Part shown: piece by piece, positions 56,424 through 64,000 of the stretch
Numbering within the stretch: position 1 is the first letter of the stretch
Layout of the letters: every line of letters starts with the position of its first letter
Notes under the pieces: generated by a model
What the model saw: the letters and a program-made list of their open reading frames with translations, nothing else
The model's database searches: none
Told to the model about the DNA's origin: nothing
Program-made: the position numbers and the translations under genes
Assembly (NCBI RefSeq): GCF_014879975.1
Contig: NZ_CP062501.1
Span: 1,860,001 to 1,924,000 of the forward strand
Reading direction: 5' to 3'
From: Vibrio bathopelagicus
GTDB lineage: Bacteria; Pseudomonadota; Gammaproteobacteria; Enterobacterales; Vibrionaceae
DNA length: 64,000 nucleotides

Positions 56424-56939
56424 TTACATATCCCAGAGACGAAACATCGCGATCTTGTTGATCTCTTGAATCGCCGTAGCAAACTCAGTTTCACTATCAT
56501 TTCCTAATCGCATCTCGAACGACTCAAGAATTTGGTAACGATTGGCTCCCTTCACCGCCATGATAAAAGGGAAATTGAAGCGACTTTTGTAGCTGTTGTT
56601 GTAAGAAGTGAATTTTTCAAATTCTTCGGCGCTGCACTGGTCAATGCCCGCCCCCGCTTGTTCTTTTGTCGACGACTCTGTGAGTTCGCCGTTTACTGCT
56701 GCTCGGCCGGCTAAATCCGGGTGAGCGTTGATCAAAGCCAACTGTTTGCCTTGCTCTGCATTTAACAAGGTTGTTGCCATTTTCAGATGAAGATTCTCGA
56801 TATGGTCATCTTCGGCATTCAAACCTTGGTCATACACCACTTCTGCAACCCATGGGCTATGTTCGTAAACATCAGCGAAATGAGCGACAAAGGTATCGCG
56901 TTCCATGGTTGTTGGTTGGCATGATCGAAATTCAGTCAC
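56424..56939 (-). CDS. uraD: OHCU decarboxylase
   Basis: The enzyme decarboxylates 2-oxo-4-hydroxy-4-carboxy-5-ureidoimidazoline to S-allantoin. I start it at a GTG at 56939 because AAGGAGG lies six bases upstream. The frame runs to an ATG at 56969 that overlaps the puuE stop but lacks a ribosome site. The 171-residue product shows the fold signature FVAHFADVYEHSPWVAE, with the catalytic histidine, INAHPDLAGR, and SYKSRFNFPFIMAVKG. It lies between puuE and alc in the urate-breakdown operon. Confidence 0.93.
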   Translation of the reverse strand: MTEFRSCQPTTMERDTFVAHFADVYEHSPWVAEVVYDQGLNAEDDHIENLHLKMATTLLNAEQGKQLALINAHPDLAGRAAVNGELTESSTKEQAGAGIDQCSAEEFEKFTSYNNSYKSRFNFPFIMAVKGANRYQILESFEMRLGNDSETEFATAIQEINKIAMFRLWDM

Positions 56940-56965
56940 GTATAGCCTCCTTGCTTCTCGCTTTG

Positions 56966-57901
56966 TCATTTTTTCTGTTGATGATTAGCTTGTTGTTGGT
57001 ATGGATGATGTTGGTGCCAGTGATTGGCAATATCGATTCGACGACATAGCCACACACTGTCGTGCTGTTTGACGTAATCTAGGAAACGTCTTAACGCAGC
57101 AATACGACCGGGGCGACCAATCAGCCGACAGTGCAACCCAACCGACATCATTTTCGGTGCGGTTTCGCCTTCCATATAAAGGGTGTCAAAAGTGTCTTTT
57201 AGATACTGGAAGAACTGTTCACCTGAGTTGAAACCTTGCGCGGTAGAAAAACGCATGTCGTTCACATCGAGTGTGTAAGGGATCACCAATTGAGGGTGAC
57301 CCGTTTCGGTATGCCAATAAGGCAGGTCATCATCGTAGGCATCTGAGTCATAAAGAAAGCCGCCTTCTTCTGCCACTAAACGACGAGTATTCGGCCCTGT
57401 ACGACCTGTGTACCAGCCTTGTGGACGTTGGCCCGTCACTTGCTGGATGATCTCAATCGCTTTGGTCATGTGATCACGCTCTTCAGACTCATCAATGTAT
57501 TGATAGTCTATCCAGCGGTAACCGTGGCTACAGATTTCATGCCCCGCTTCGACCATGGCTTTGGCAACGTCTGGGTGACGTTCGATCGCCATAGCGACCG
57601 CAAATACGGTCAGTGGGATTTCATATTCATCGAACAAGCGAAGAACACGCCATACACCCACACGGCTACCATATTCATAGATGGATTCCATGCTGATGTG
57701 ACGTTCGCCTTTGATCGGTTGTGCTGACGGGATCTCTGAAAGAAAGGCTTCAGACTCGTCGTCTCCATGTAACAAACAACGCTCACCGCCCTCTTCATAG
57801 TTCAATACAAAAGAAACCGCGACGCGCGCATTACCTGGCCATTGAGGGTTTGGAGGGTTAGCTCCGTAACCGATCAAATTTCTTGAATAATCCTTATTCA
57901 T
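56966..57901 (-). CDS. puuE: Allantoinase, PuuE type
   Basis: This metal-independent-family allantoinase of the polysaccharide-deacetylase superfamily has 311 residues and opens allantoin to allantoate. Conserved blocks are NPQWPGNARVAVSFVLNYEEG, YGSRVGVWRVLRLFDEYEIPLTVF, AGHEICSHGYRW and GWYTGRTGPNTRRL. It is unrelated to the AllB amidohydrolase. TAGGAGTACTT precedes the ATG. As the first gene of the operon it faces uraH across a 411-bp divergent region with GntR-type operators. Confidence 0.93.
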   Translation of the reverse strand: MNKDYSRNLIGYGANPPNPQWPGNARVAVSFVLNYEEGGERCLLHGDDESEAFLSEIPSAQPIKGERHISMESIYEYGSRVGVWRVLRLFDEYEIPLTVFAVAMAIERHPDVAKAMVEAGHEICSHGYRWIDYQYIDESEERDHMTKAIEIIQQVTGQRPQGWYTGRTGPNTRRLVAEEGGFLYDSDAYDDDLPYWHTETGHPQLVIPYTLDVNDMRFSTAQGFNSGEQFFQYLKDTFDTLYMEGETAPKMMSVGLHCRLIGRPGRIAALRRFLDYVKQHDSVWLCRRIDIANHWHQHHPYQQQANHQQKK

Positions 57902-58011
57902 CCAAGTACTCCTAACATAAGTGGTTGGCTTAGCCGCTCTTTAAGTGAGTCACCAAATGTTTCAATCAAATGGATTCTCGATAAACAGAGCAACCTTACC
58001 CCTGTACATTT

Positions 58012-58023
58012 ATTGTATACAAT
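58012..58023. promoter_or_regulatory. GntR operator before puuE
   Basis: A perfect palindrome ATTGTATACAAT, identical to the one upstream of xdhA at 37955-37966. It lies 110 bp before the puuE start. Confidence 0.75.
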
Positions 58024-58193
58024 TATTTATCTCAATGTAAAGATTTTGTTATTCAAGTTAAATTTAAGCTCTTTAATCATTTAAAAACAAAAACTTAACA
58101 AAGTGCAAACTCACTAAAAAACGATAATTAAGATCTATAAAGTCAGAAAAAACGACACAATGGTTAACATTTTTCCAACAATTAGCTTTACTA

Positions 58194-58205
58194 ATTGTGT
58201 ACAGT
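58194..58205. promoter_or_regulatory. Degenerate GntR operator before uraH
   Basis: ATTGTGTACAGT matches ATTGTATACAAT at ten of twelve positions. It lies about 108 bp before uraH. Confidence 0.5.
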
Positions 58206-58312
58206 TCGTACATAGTTAGTGATAACAAAGTGACCAGTTGCATTCTTTGCAAGGTCGAAACAGACAGATAAACCACGGAACAGAGGAGCGCTAAAAGCGC
58301 TATTAAGGGACT

Positions 58313-58666
58313 ATGGGAAGACTAACAACACACGTATTAGACACTACTCACGGCTTACCAGGTGCAGAGATCAAGGTAGAGCTTTATAAGGTCAATGAAG
58401 ACTCAACAGAAAAGCTGGCGACGGTACTCACCAACTCCGATGGCCGAACCGATGCGCCGATTCTGGCAGGGAATGATTTCCGACCAGGGAAATATCAATT
58501 GGTGTTCTACGTTGCGGATTACTACAAAAGCAAAGGTGTAGAATTGGATGGTGTGCCCTTCTTAGATGATGTGGTGATTCGTTTCGGCTTAGATGACCCA
58601 GAAGCGCATTATCATGTCCCTCTTCTCGTCTCGCCTTACAGTTTCTCAACCTATCGGGGCAGTTAG
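58313..58666 (+). CDS. uraH: 5-Hydroxyisourate hydrolase
   Basis: The 117-residue transthyretin-like enzyme converts 5-hydroxyisourate to OHCU. Signatures are LTTHVLDTTHGLPG at the start, with an active histidine, GRTDAPIL, and the C-terminal YRGS motif that tells the enzyme from transthyretin. AAGGGA precedes the ATG. It begins a plus-strand group with two nucleobase permeases and a deaminase. Confidence 0.95.
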   Translation: MGRLTTHVLDTTHGLPGAEIKVELYKVNEDSTEKLATVLTNSDGRTDAPILAGNDFRPGKYQLVFYVADYYKSKGVELDGVPFLDDVVIRFGLDDPEAHYHVPLLVSPYSFSTYRGS

Positions 58667-58787
58667 TCCCGTGACCTAGAACTTCGAACTAGGCTCAACC
58701 GACAAATATTAAACAGATTAGTGCGTGCATCCAAAATAATGCGCGCTCATTAAACACGCTCATATAAAAATACTAACAACGTTAATA

Positions 58788-58836
58788 GTTAGAGATTAAT
58801 AACTAGAAAACAGATGGTTAGAAATTGATAACTAAA
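58788..58836. repeat. Direct repeat pair upstream of the NCS2 permease gene
   Basis: GTTAGAGATTAATAACTAGA at 58788-58807 and GTTAGAAATTGATAACTAAA at 58817-58836 match at 17 of 20 positions with 29-bp spacing. Each has a symmetric GTTA-N8-TAAC core. They may be a regulator's binding sites. Confidence 0.5.
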
Positions 58837-58925
58837 GAAATAGCGGCTAGGAAAAACCTTAAAACTTAATATTGAAATCTCGCTGTATTCAATAAATGGA
58901 TCACAACATAAAAGGACTTGCTGAC

Positions 58926-60269
58926 ATGAGTGAGAGTAAAACAGAAATACTCAACCAAGATGCGAATAACGGAATTTTAGAGAAACTCTTTAAAATTAAG
59001 GCACACGGGAGCAGTGTGAAAAATGAGTTGGTCGGGGGTGTCACGACCTTCGCCACCATGGCATACATTATCTTCGTTAACCCACAAATTATGGCCGCAT
59101 CAGGTATGGACGCGGGGGCCGTATTCGTCGCAACCTGTATTGGTGCTGCGATCGGTTGTTTGCTAATGGGGTTATTTGCGAACTGGCCTGTCGGCCTTGC
59201 GCCGGGTATGGGGCTGAATGCCTTCTTCTCGTTCACTGTAGTAAGTGAAATGGGCTACAGCTGGGAAGTGGCACTGGGTGCAGTGTTCATCTCCGGTATC
59301 TTGTTCGTCGGAATGAGCTTCTACAAAGTCCGCCAATGGATAATTGAAAGTATCCCAGTGAGTCTGCGTTACTCCATGACAGCGGGTGTTGGTTTATTCC
59401 TGGGCCTGATTGGTCTGAAAACAGCAGGTATTGTCGTTGAAAACCCAGCAACTTTGGTTTCATTAGGTGACTTCACCAAACCTGAAGCTCTACTTGCAGC
59501 TATCGCATTCCTTATCATCGCCGTTCTGAGTGAACGCAAGGTATTTGGCGCAGTGTTAATCGGTATTTTGAGTGTAACTCTGGTCGGCATGATGCTTGGC
59601 CTCGTTCACTACAACGGTTTCTTCGCAGCCCCACCAAGTTTAGCTCCTACGTTCCTAAAGATGGATATTATGGGTGCGCTTGATGTTTCGATGATCAGCG
59701 TTATCTTGGCTTTCCTTTTTGTAAACATGTTCGATACCGCGGGTACTTTGATGGGCGTGGCTGAGCGTGCAAACCTAACTAACCCTGAAACGGGCAAAAT
59801 TGAAGGTCTGAGCAAAGCACTGAAAGCCGATAGTATCTCAAGTGTTGCAGGTGCGTGTGTGGGTTGTCCACCTGTCACCAGTTACGTAGAAAGTGCTGCA
59901 GGTGTTGCAGCCGGTGCTCGAACAGGCCTATCTGCGATTGTAGTTGGCGCTTTGTTCTTAGCGGCGATTTTCCTATCACCACTTGCTGGAATGATCCCTG
60001 CTTACGCCACCTCTGGCGCGTTGATTTACGTAGCGTTTGTGATGATGAGCAGCATGCAGCACGTTGATTGGAAAGATTTCACCAACGGTGCACCCGCAGC
60101 GATTACCGCTTTGATGATGCCACTGACGTTCTCTATCGCGAATGGTATCGCACTGGGTTTCATTACCTACACAGTACTTAAGCTGGCGACAGGTAAAACA
60201 AAAGACGTATCAATTTCGATGTACTTCCTAGCGGCTATCTTCGTTGCCAAGCTGGTATTCATCGGATAA
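58926..60269 (+). CDS. NCS2-family purine permease (GhxP/AzgA type)
   Basis: The protein has 447 residues from the ATG at 58926, supported by AAAAGGA upstream. An ATG at 58896 lacks a ribosome site. About 12-14 hydrophobic segments include GVTTFATMAYIIFVNPQIM, GLAPGMGLNAFFSF and FVNMFDTAGTLMGVAE, typical of the AzgA branch for hypoxanthine, guanine and adenine. It probably brings in purine bases for GuaD and Xdh. It is preceded by a repeat pair and followed by a hairpin. Confidence 0.9.
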   Translation: MSESKTEILNQDANNGILEKLFKIKAHGSSVKNELVGGVTTFATMAYIIFVNPQIMAASGMDAGAVFVATCIGAAIGCLLMGLFANWPVGLAPGMGLNAFFSFTVVSEMGYSWEVALGAVFISGILFVGMSFYKVRQWIIESIPVSLRYSMTAGVGLFLGLIGLKTAGIVVENPATLVSLGDFTKPEALLAAIAFLIIAVLSERKVFGAVLIGILSVTLVGMMLGLVHYNGFFAAPPSLAPTFLKMDIMGALDVSMISVILAFLFVNMFDTAGTLMGVAERANLTNPETGKIEGLSKALKADSISSVAGACVGCPPVTSYVESAAGVAAGARTGLSAIVVGALFLAAIFLSPLAGMIPAYATSGALIYVAFVMMSSMQHVDWKDFTNGAPAAITALMMPLTFSIANGIALGFITYTVLKLATGKTKDVSISMYFLAAIFVAKLVFIG

Positions 60270-60292
60270 TCAATACAGCAACATGATTTATT

Positions 60293-60316
60293 GCTTGGCT
60301 CATTCATGAGCCAAGC
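60293..60316 (+). terminator. Hairpin after the AzgA-type permease
   Basis: GCTTGGCTC and GAGCCAAGC form a 9-bp perfect stem with a six-base loop. No T-run follows, so it may be an intercistronic structure rather than a full terminator. Confidence 0.55.
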
Positions 60317-60491
60317 TACTGACACACAATCTACCGACAAAATTGCTAAGAAAGCTAATTGTATTAATACGCGGAACGCAGATACATTCCGTCCCTTTAA
60401 TGCACCTTTTTTATGACCCTACGCAGTTTGTAGAAGTCATTATTTGACCGCCAGTCGCCTGTAAATGGAAACGCAGGCAGAGGAATATCAA

Positions 60492-61943
60492 ATGAAACTT
60501 CTGTACACCCTAAATGAAAGACCGCCTCACGGCTTAACCTTTTTACTCGCTTTACAGCATATGCTCGCCTCGATAGGTGGCATCGTCGCTGTTCCCCTCA
60601 TTGTCGGCGCTTCTATCGGCCTACCTAACACAGAGATCGTCTCACTGATCAATGCAGCACTACTGGCATCTGGTATTGTGACCGTCGCTCAATGCCTCGG
60701 CTTTGGCCCTGTTGGCATTCGACTGCCCGTGGTTATGGGTTCGAGCTTTGCCTTTTTAGGTGTGGCGATTTCAATCGGTAACGAAGGTGGTGTCGCCGCT
60801 ATCATGGGATCGGCGCTGATCGGCTCATTCGTGGTCATAGCTGCTAGCTTCTACATGGACAAGGTTCGAAAGCTGTTCCCAACCGTGGTAAGTGGTGTGG
60901 TGGTTACCCTAATCGGCTTAACCATTTTACCGGTTGCCATGAATTGGGTCGGAGACTCTCCTGCCAACAGTGAACAATTCGCCACGCTACCTAAACTGTT
61001 CCTAGCCCTTGTCTCACTGGGTATTGTGGTTGGTGTATCGGTTTACTGCAAAGGTGCCGTTGCTGCCTCTGCTATCGTGATTGGTTTAGCGGGAGGCTAC
61101 ATTGTAGCGCTATCGCTCGGCATGGTAGACCTTGAGCAAATCAGCTCTGCCGCTTGGGTTGGTGGCCCTGAACCTTTCAAATATGGCTTTACCTTTTCTG
61201 CCAGCGCTATCATCAGCATGAGCTTGGTATACATCGTGGTTATCGCTGAAGCAACGGGCGACTTCATGGCATTGGGCAACAACTGCCAAACCAAAGTTAG
61301 TGGTAAAGATCTAAAACGTGGATTACTAGGTGATGGCCTTGGTAGTACGCTCTCTTCAATTCTAACGGCGATGCCATTGGCATCATTCAGCCAAAACGTT
61401 GGTATTGTCGGTATCACAGGTGTTGCAAGTCGCTATGTCGTAGCAGCAACAGGTGGTTTGCTAATTTTAGGCGGTTTATTCCCGAAATTAGCTGCTATTG
61501 CCGTCACCATTCCTAAACCAGTATTAGGCGGCGTAGGTTTTGTCATGTTTGGAATGATTGCCTACGCGGGTATCCGCATGTTGATCAAAGCCGCAGACAC
61601 CAAACGTAACGCTTTGGTAATCTGTGTTGGTTTGGCGTCTGGTTTAGCTGTTACCTTCGAACCAAGATTACTCCAACATTTACCTCATGACCTAGCGAAC
61701 TTTCTTCACTCTGGCATCACGACCGGTACTATCATGACCGTGCTGCTAAACCTTGTGTTACCGAAATCTTCACGAGCAGAAGAACAAGAAGCACTAGCCG
61801 AAAGCCAAGCACAAGTTGAGCTAGAAATGAAAGAGCAAGCTGAAGAAGCAATGGCGTCAGACGAGCAATTAGAGACTCAACAGGCAAGCACAGAAGCAAA
61901 TGTTCAAGCAGCATCAGAAAATCCTGAGCCCAAAGCGAACTAA
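60492..61943 (+). CDS. NCS2/NAT-family urate or xanthine permease (UacT-like)
   Basis: The 483-residue membrane protein starts at the ATG at 60492 with GAGGAA upstream. The nucleobase-transporter signature is seen as FSQNVGIVGITGVASR, and the TM8 block as IAEATGDFMALG. The N-terminal TM1 carries LALQHMLASIGGI. It fits urate/xanthine proton symporters such as UacT and XanQ. The last 50 residues form an E/A/Q-rich hydrophilic tail (SRAEEQEALAESQAQVE onward), which is unusual for the family. Residue choice between urate and xanthine is not resolved by eye. Confidence 0.88.
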   Translation: MKLLYTLNERPPHGLTFLLALQHMLASIGGIVAVPLIVGASIGLPNTEIVSLINAALLASGIVTVAQCLGFGPVGIRLPVVMGSSFAFLGVAISIGNEGGVAAIMGSALIGSFVVIAASFYMDKVRKLFPTVVSGVVVTLIGLTILPVAMNWVGDSPANSEQFATLPKLFLALVSLGIVVGVSVYCKGAVAASAIVIGLAGGYIVALSLGMVDLEQISSAAWVGGPEPFKYGFTFSASAIISMSLVYIVVIAEATGDFMALGNNCQTKVSGKDLKRGLLGDGLGSTLSSILTAMPLASFSQNVGIVGITGVASRYVVAATGGLLILGGLFPKLAAIAVTIPKPVLGGVGFVMFGMIAYAGIRMLIKAADTKRNALVICVGLASGLAVTFEPRLLQHLPHDLANFLHSGITTGTIMTVLLNLVLPKSSRAEEQEALAESQAQVELEMKEQAEEAMASDEQLETQQASTEANVQAASENPEPKAN

Positions 61944-62109
61944 CTAGCTAACTAATTCACGGACTAACGTAAACCGATTTCCACAGAATCAGGGTCGAAT
62001 TAGAACATTGAAAGTTTTAACGCCCCTGATTCGAATTTATCTTACAACTATAAATACCAATAAAGACCCTCTTCCCTGAAAAGGCTGAGATGGCTAAGGA
62101 CTACTATGA

Positions 62110-63474
62110 ATGGAAACCATCTGGATTAAGAATCCTCTCGCAATCTACACTGGCTCAAATGCAGATGCAGAAGGCGGTATTGTCATAAAAGGTAATAAAA
62201 TCATTGAACTGGTTGGTAAACACAGAGAACCAACCTTACCCGTAGATTACAGCGTAGACGCCTCTCGTCATGTTGTAACTCCTGGGCTTATCAATGCGCA
62301 CCACCACTTCTATCAAACCTTAACGCGTGCCTACCCCGGCGCACTTAATAAAGAGCTCTTCCATTGGCTGCAAAGCCTCTATCCTGTTTGGGCAAACCTC
62401 GATTCTGAAATGATGAGCCTAGCCACAGAACTGGCTCTGGTGGAATTAATGATGTCGGGTTGTACTACAGCTTCCGATCACCATTACTTATTGCCAAACG
62501 GGCTTGAGCACGCTATTGATTTACAAGTCGAGGCGGCAGAGAAGCTGGGTGTAAGGGCAATTTTCACTCGCGGTTCTATGAGCCTAGGGGAAGATGAAGG
62601 TGGACTACCTCCACGACACACCATTCAAACCGAACAAACCATCATTGATGACAGCCAACGCTTGATTCGCGATTACCACCAGCGTGATGAAGGGGCGATG
62701 ATTCAAATCGCACTCGCGCCTTGTTCACCGTTCTCTGTCACCACAGATCTGATGAAAGAAACCGCTAAGATAAGTGAGCGTGAGAACGTAATGATGCACA
62801 CGCACTTATGTGAAACACTTGATGAAGAAGACTTCTGTATTGAGAAGTTTGGCCTGCGCCCTGTGGATTACCTAGAGGATGTGGGTTGGTTAAACGAACG
62901 CACTTGGCTTGCTCATGGCATTCACTTCAATTCAGAAGAGATCAAACGTTTAGGTAAAGCGGGAATCGGTATCAGCCACTGCCCTACCTCCAACATGATG
63001 TTGGCTTCCGGTATTTGTAAGAACAACGACCTTGAAGCCGCTGGCGTCAAAGTGGGGCTTGGTGTGGACGGTTCCGCCTCAAACGATGGCTCCAATATGA
63101 TTGCCGAAGTGCGCATGGCGATGTATCTACAACGCCTGCAATATGGTTCGGCGAACGTCTCCCATTTCGATGCCCTACGCTGGGCAACCTCAGGCTCTGC
63201 TGCCGCTATGGGGCGAACTGATATTGGTACGCTCGAAGTTGGCAAACAAGCTGATATTGCGATGTTCAAACTCGATGATATTCGTTTCTCTGGCAGCCAC
63301 GATCCACTCGCTGCACTATTGCTTTGTGGTGCTCAACAAGCAGATAAAGTGATGGTTGCCGGTAAGTGGCGAGTCAACGATGGCGCTGTGATTGGCGTAG
63401 ACATGGAGCAACTGATGCACCGCCACCATGCAGCAGCCATGAAGTTAGGTAAGTTGGCGATGAATAACAATTAA
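62110..63474 (+). CDS. 8-Oxoguanine deaminase-like amidohydrolase
   Basis: The 454-residue zinc amidohydrolase has metal ligands in NAHHHFYQT (H64 and H66), MHTHLCETLDEED, WLAHGIHFN, and GLGVDGSASNDGSNM. These blocks match 8-oxoguanine deaminase, which yields urate from 8-oxoguanine, rather than guanine deaminase. Relatives hydrolyse triazines. The enzyme would feed oxidised guanine directly into PuuD. AAGGA nine bases before the ATG supports the start. Confidence 0.85.
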   Translation: METIWIKNPLAIYTGSNADAEGGIVIKGNKIIELVGKHREPTLPVDYSVDASRHVVTPGLINAHHHFYQTLTRAYPGALNKELFHWLQSLYPVWANLDSEMMSLATELALVELMMSGCTTASDHHYLLPNGLEHAIDLQVEAAEKLGVRAIFTRGSMSLGEDEGGLPPRHTIQTEQTIIDDSQRLIRDYHQRDEGAMIQIALAPCSPFSVTTDLMKETAKISERENVMMHTHLCETLDEEDFCIEKFGLRPVDYLEDVGWLNERTWLAHGIHFNSEEIKRLGKAGIGISHCPTSNMMLASGICKNNDLEAAGVKVGLGVDGSASNDGSNMIAEVRMAMYLQRLQYGSANVSHFDALRWATSGSAAAMGRTDIGTLEVGKQADIAMFKLDDIRFSGSHDPLAALLLCGAQQADKVMVAGKWRVNDGAVIGVDMEQLMHRHHAAAMKLGKLAMNNN

Positions 63475-63483
63475 TTAAGATAC

Positions 63484-63530
63484 TTGCCCATCAAACACTG
63501 CGAGCCAAAGCGCGTGACTTTGATGGGCAA
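63484..63530 (+). terminator. Long hairpin after the deaminase gene
   Basis: TTGCCCATCAAA and TTTGATGGGCAA are a 12-bp perfect inverted repeat separated by 23 bases, starting 9 bp after the stop. The tail lacks a T-run, so termination is probable rather than certain. Confidence 0.6.
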
Positions 63531-64000
63531 ACATCCAAAAATACCTGCAAAAATCTGCAAACATGATTGCCTCACAGGCTATGTATTAGTCAATTTACTT
63601 AAATACTTCCATCCCTATTAAACCGAAAGATAAACCTTCACCAATTGAAGACAACCTAATTAAATGTAATCTAATTTAATATTAACTAATAAAACATTCA
63701 CTAATAAAACCTTCGATTAATATAAAACCACTCGTATATTTTTGGCACAGATCAAATTTAAAACGCTCGTTCTATTTATATATTCATCAAGTCAATCAAC
63801 AGATTCAGTAATAACTAAAATAATCTAGATAATTATACTTTTATCACTTATCACGTTTGTGAATAGAATAAAAACCCCTTGAGACCTTTCCATACCTAGC
63901 CTGACAAAAGACACAAGAGTAATGACCTAAATATCATTAATTTCAATAGATCAACAAACAATCAATATGAATGCAAATATGTGATCTAAATAGAACTTTT
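63531..64000. other. AT-rich end of window without genes
   Basis: No open frame with a ribosome site is present. A tandem pair of 15-mers, ACTAATAAAACATTC and ACTAATAAAACCTTC, occupies 63685-63714. The composition suggests a promoter region for a gene beyond the window. Confidence 0.5.

Larger units (their letters stand above)
57902..58312. other. Divergent promoter region puuE-uraH
   Basis: This 411-bp AT-rich gap carries the promoters of both operons. Apart from the two operator candidates listed separately, I see no gene and no terminator. Confidence 0.6.

Noticed and set aside
56424..56969. uraD starting at an ATG that overlaps the puuE stop (ATGA)
   Set aside because: There is no ribosome site there, while a GTG ten codons later has a perfect AAGGAGG six bases upstream.
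60355..60372. ATTGTATTAATA as another GntR operator before the NAT permease gene
   Set aside because: Only one arm matches ATTGTATACAAT and the other is lost, so it may simply be an AT-rich promoter box.

Overview
The window looks like a chromosomal segment of a marine Vibrio. A Splendidus-clade species is my guess, but no marker gene is present to prove it. Supporting signs are a Vibrio-type short interspersed element with TACCAATC ends, a DUF4144 gene, a CLCA_X gene, and a mixture of DcuA/B-type, YfcC-type and PTS transporters. There are no rRNA, tRNA, transposase, phage or CRISPR features. Nearly all sequence is ordinary protein-coding metabolism in short operons separated by clear hairpin terminators.

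Layout. 1-5.6 kb: the end of a lipoprotein phosphoesterase, the glutathione-dependent formaldehyde pair frmA-fghA, an SMR transporter, and a Nudix hydrolase just downstream of an interspersed repeat. 5.6-10.1 kb: a minus-strand operon (M20 allantoate/carbamoyl-amino-acid hydrolase, YfcC transporter, DUF1028 protein) facing a divergent GntR regulator, with two identical 16-bp palindromes between them. 10.3-14 kb: aldehyde dehydrogenase aldB with a sigma-54 promoter and a divergent AcoR-like activator. 14-27 kb: a chemoreceptor, LysR regulators, a GST, an XRE/DUF2975 pair, two tandem DUF1254/DUF1214 proteins, an AGE-family protein, CLCA_X and DUF4144. 27-32 kb: an amino-sugar locus (RpiR regulator, PTS IICB, nanE, nagA). 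Two matching operators lie in its divergent promoter region and nagA carries a frameshift. 32-36.7 kb: a C4-dicarboxylate transporter, HAD, YedJ, GNAT and Tag-like proteins.

36.8-63.5 kb is dominated by purine catabolism. A GntR regulator is followed by xdhA-xdhB-xdhC-guaD. Further along are puuD-allA-alc-uraD-puuE (minus strand) and uraH, two NCS2 permeases and an 8-oxoguanine deaminase (plus strand). Together these encode an apparently complete route: guanine, xanthine, urate, 5-hydroxyisourate, OHCU, allantoin, allantoate, ureidoglycolate, then glyoxylate and urea. The palindrome ATTGTATACAAT or close variants occurs before the regulator, before xdhA and between puuE and uraH, which suggests one GntR regulon.

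The two halves of the purine cluster are separated by about 9 kb of unrelated genes (44.5-53.2 kb). That stretch holds what I consider the most novel signal. Two diverged copies of a roughly 120-nt structured RNA lie on the minus strand, at 51.93-52.05 kb and 53.28-53.40 kb. Each has three hairpins ending in a C/G-rich terminator, with strand-specific wobble pairs. Between them are an unlisted 41-residue membrane protein gene and a short TetR gene preceded by three related inverted repeats.
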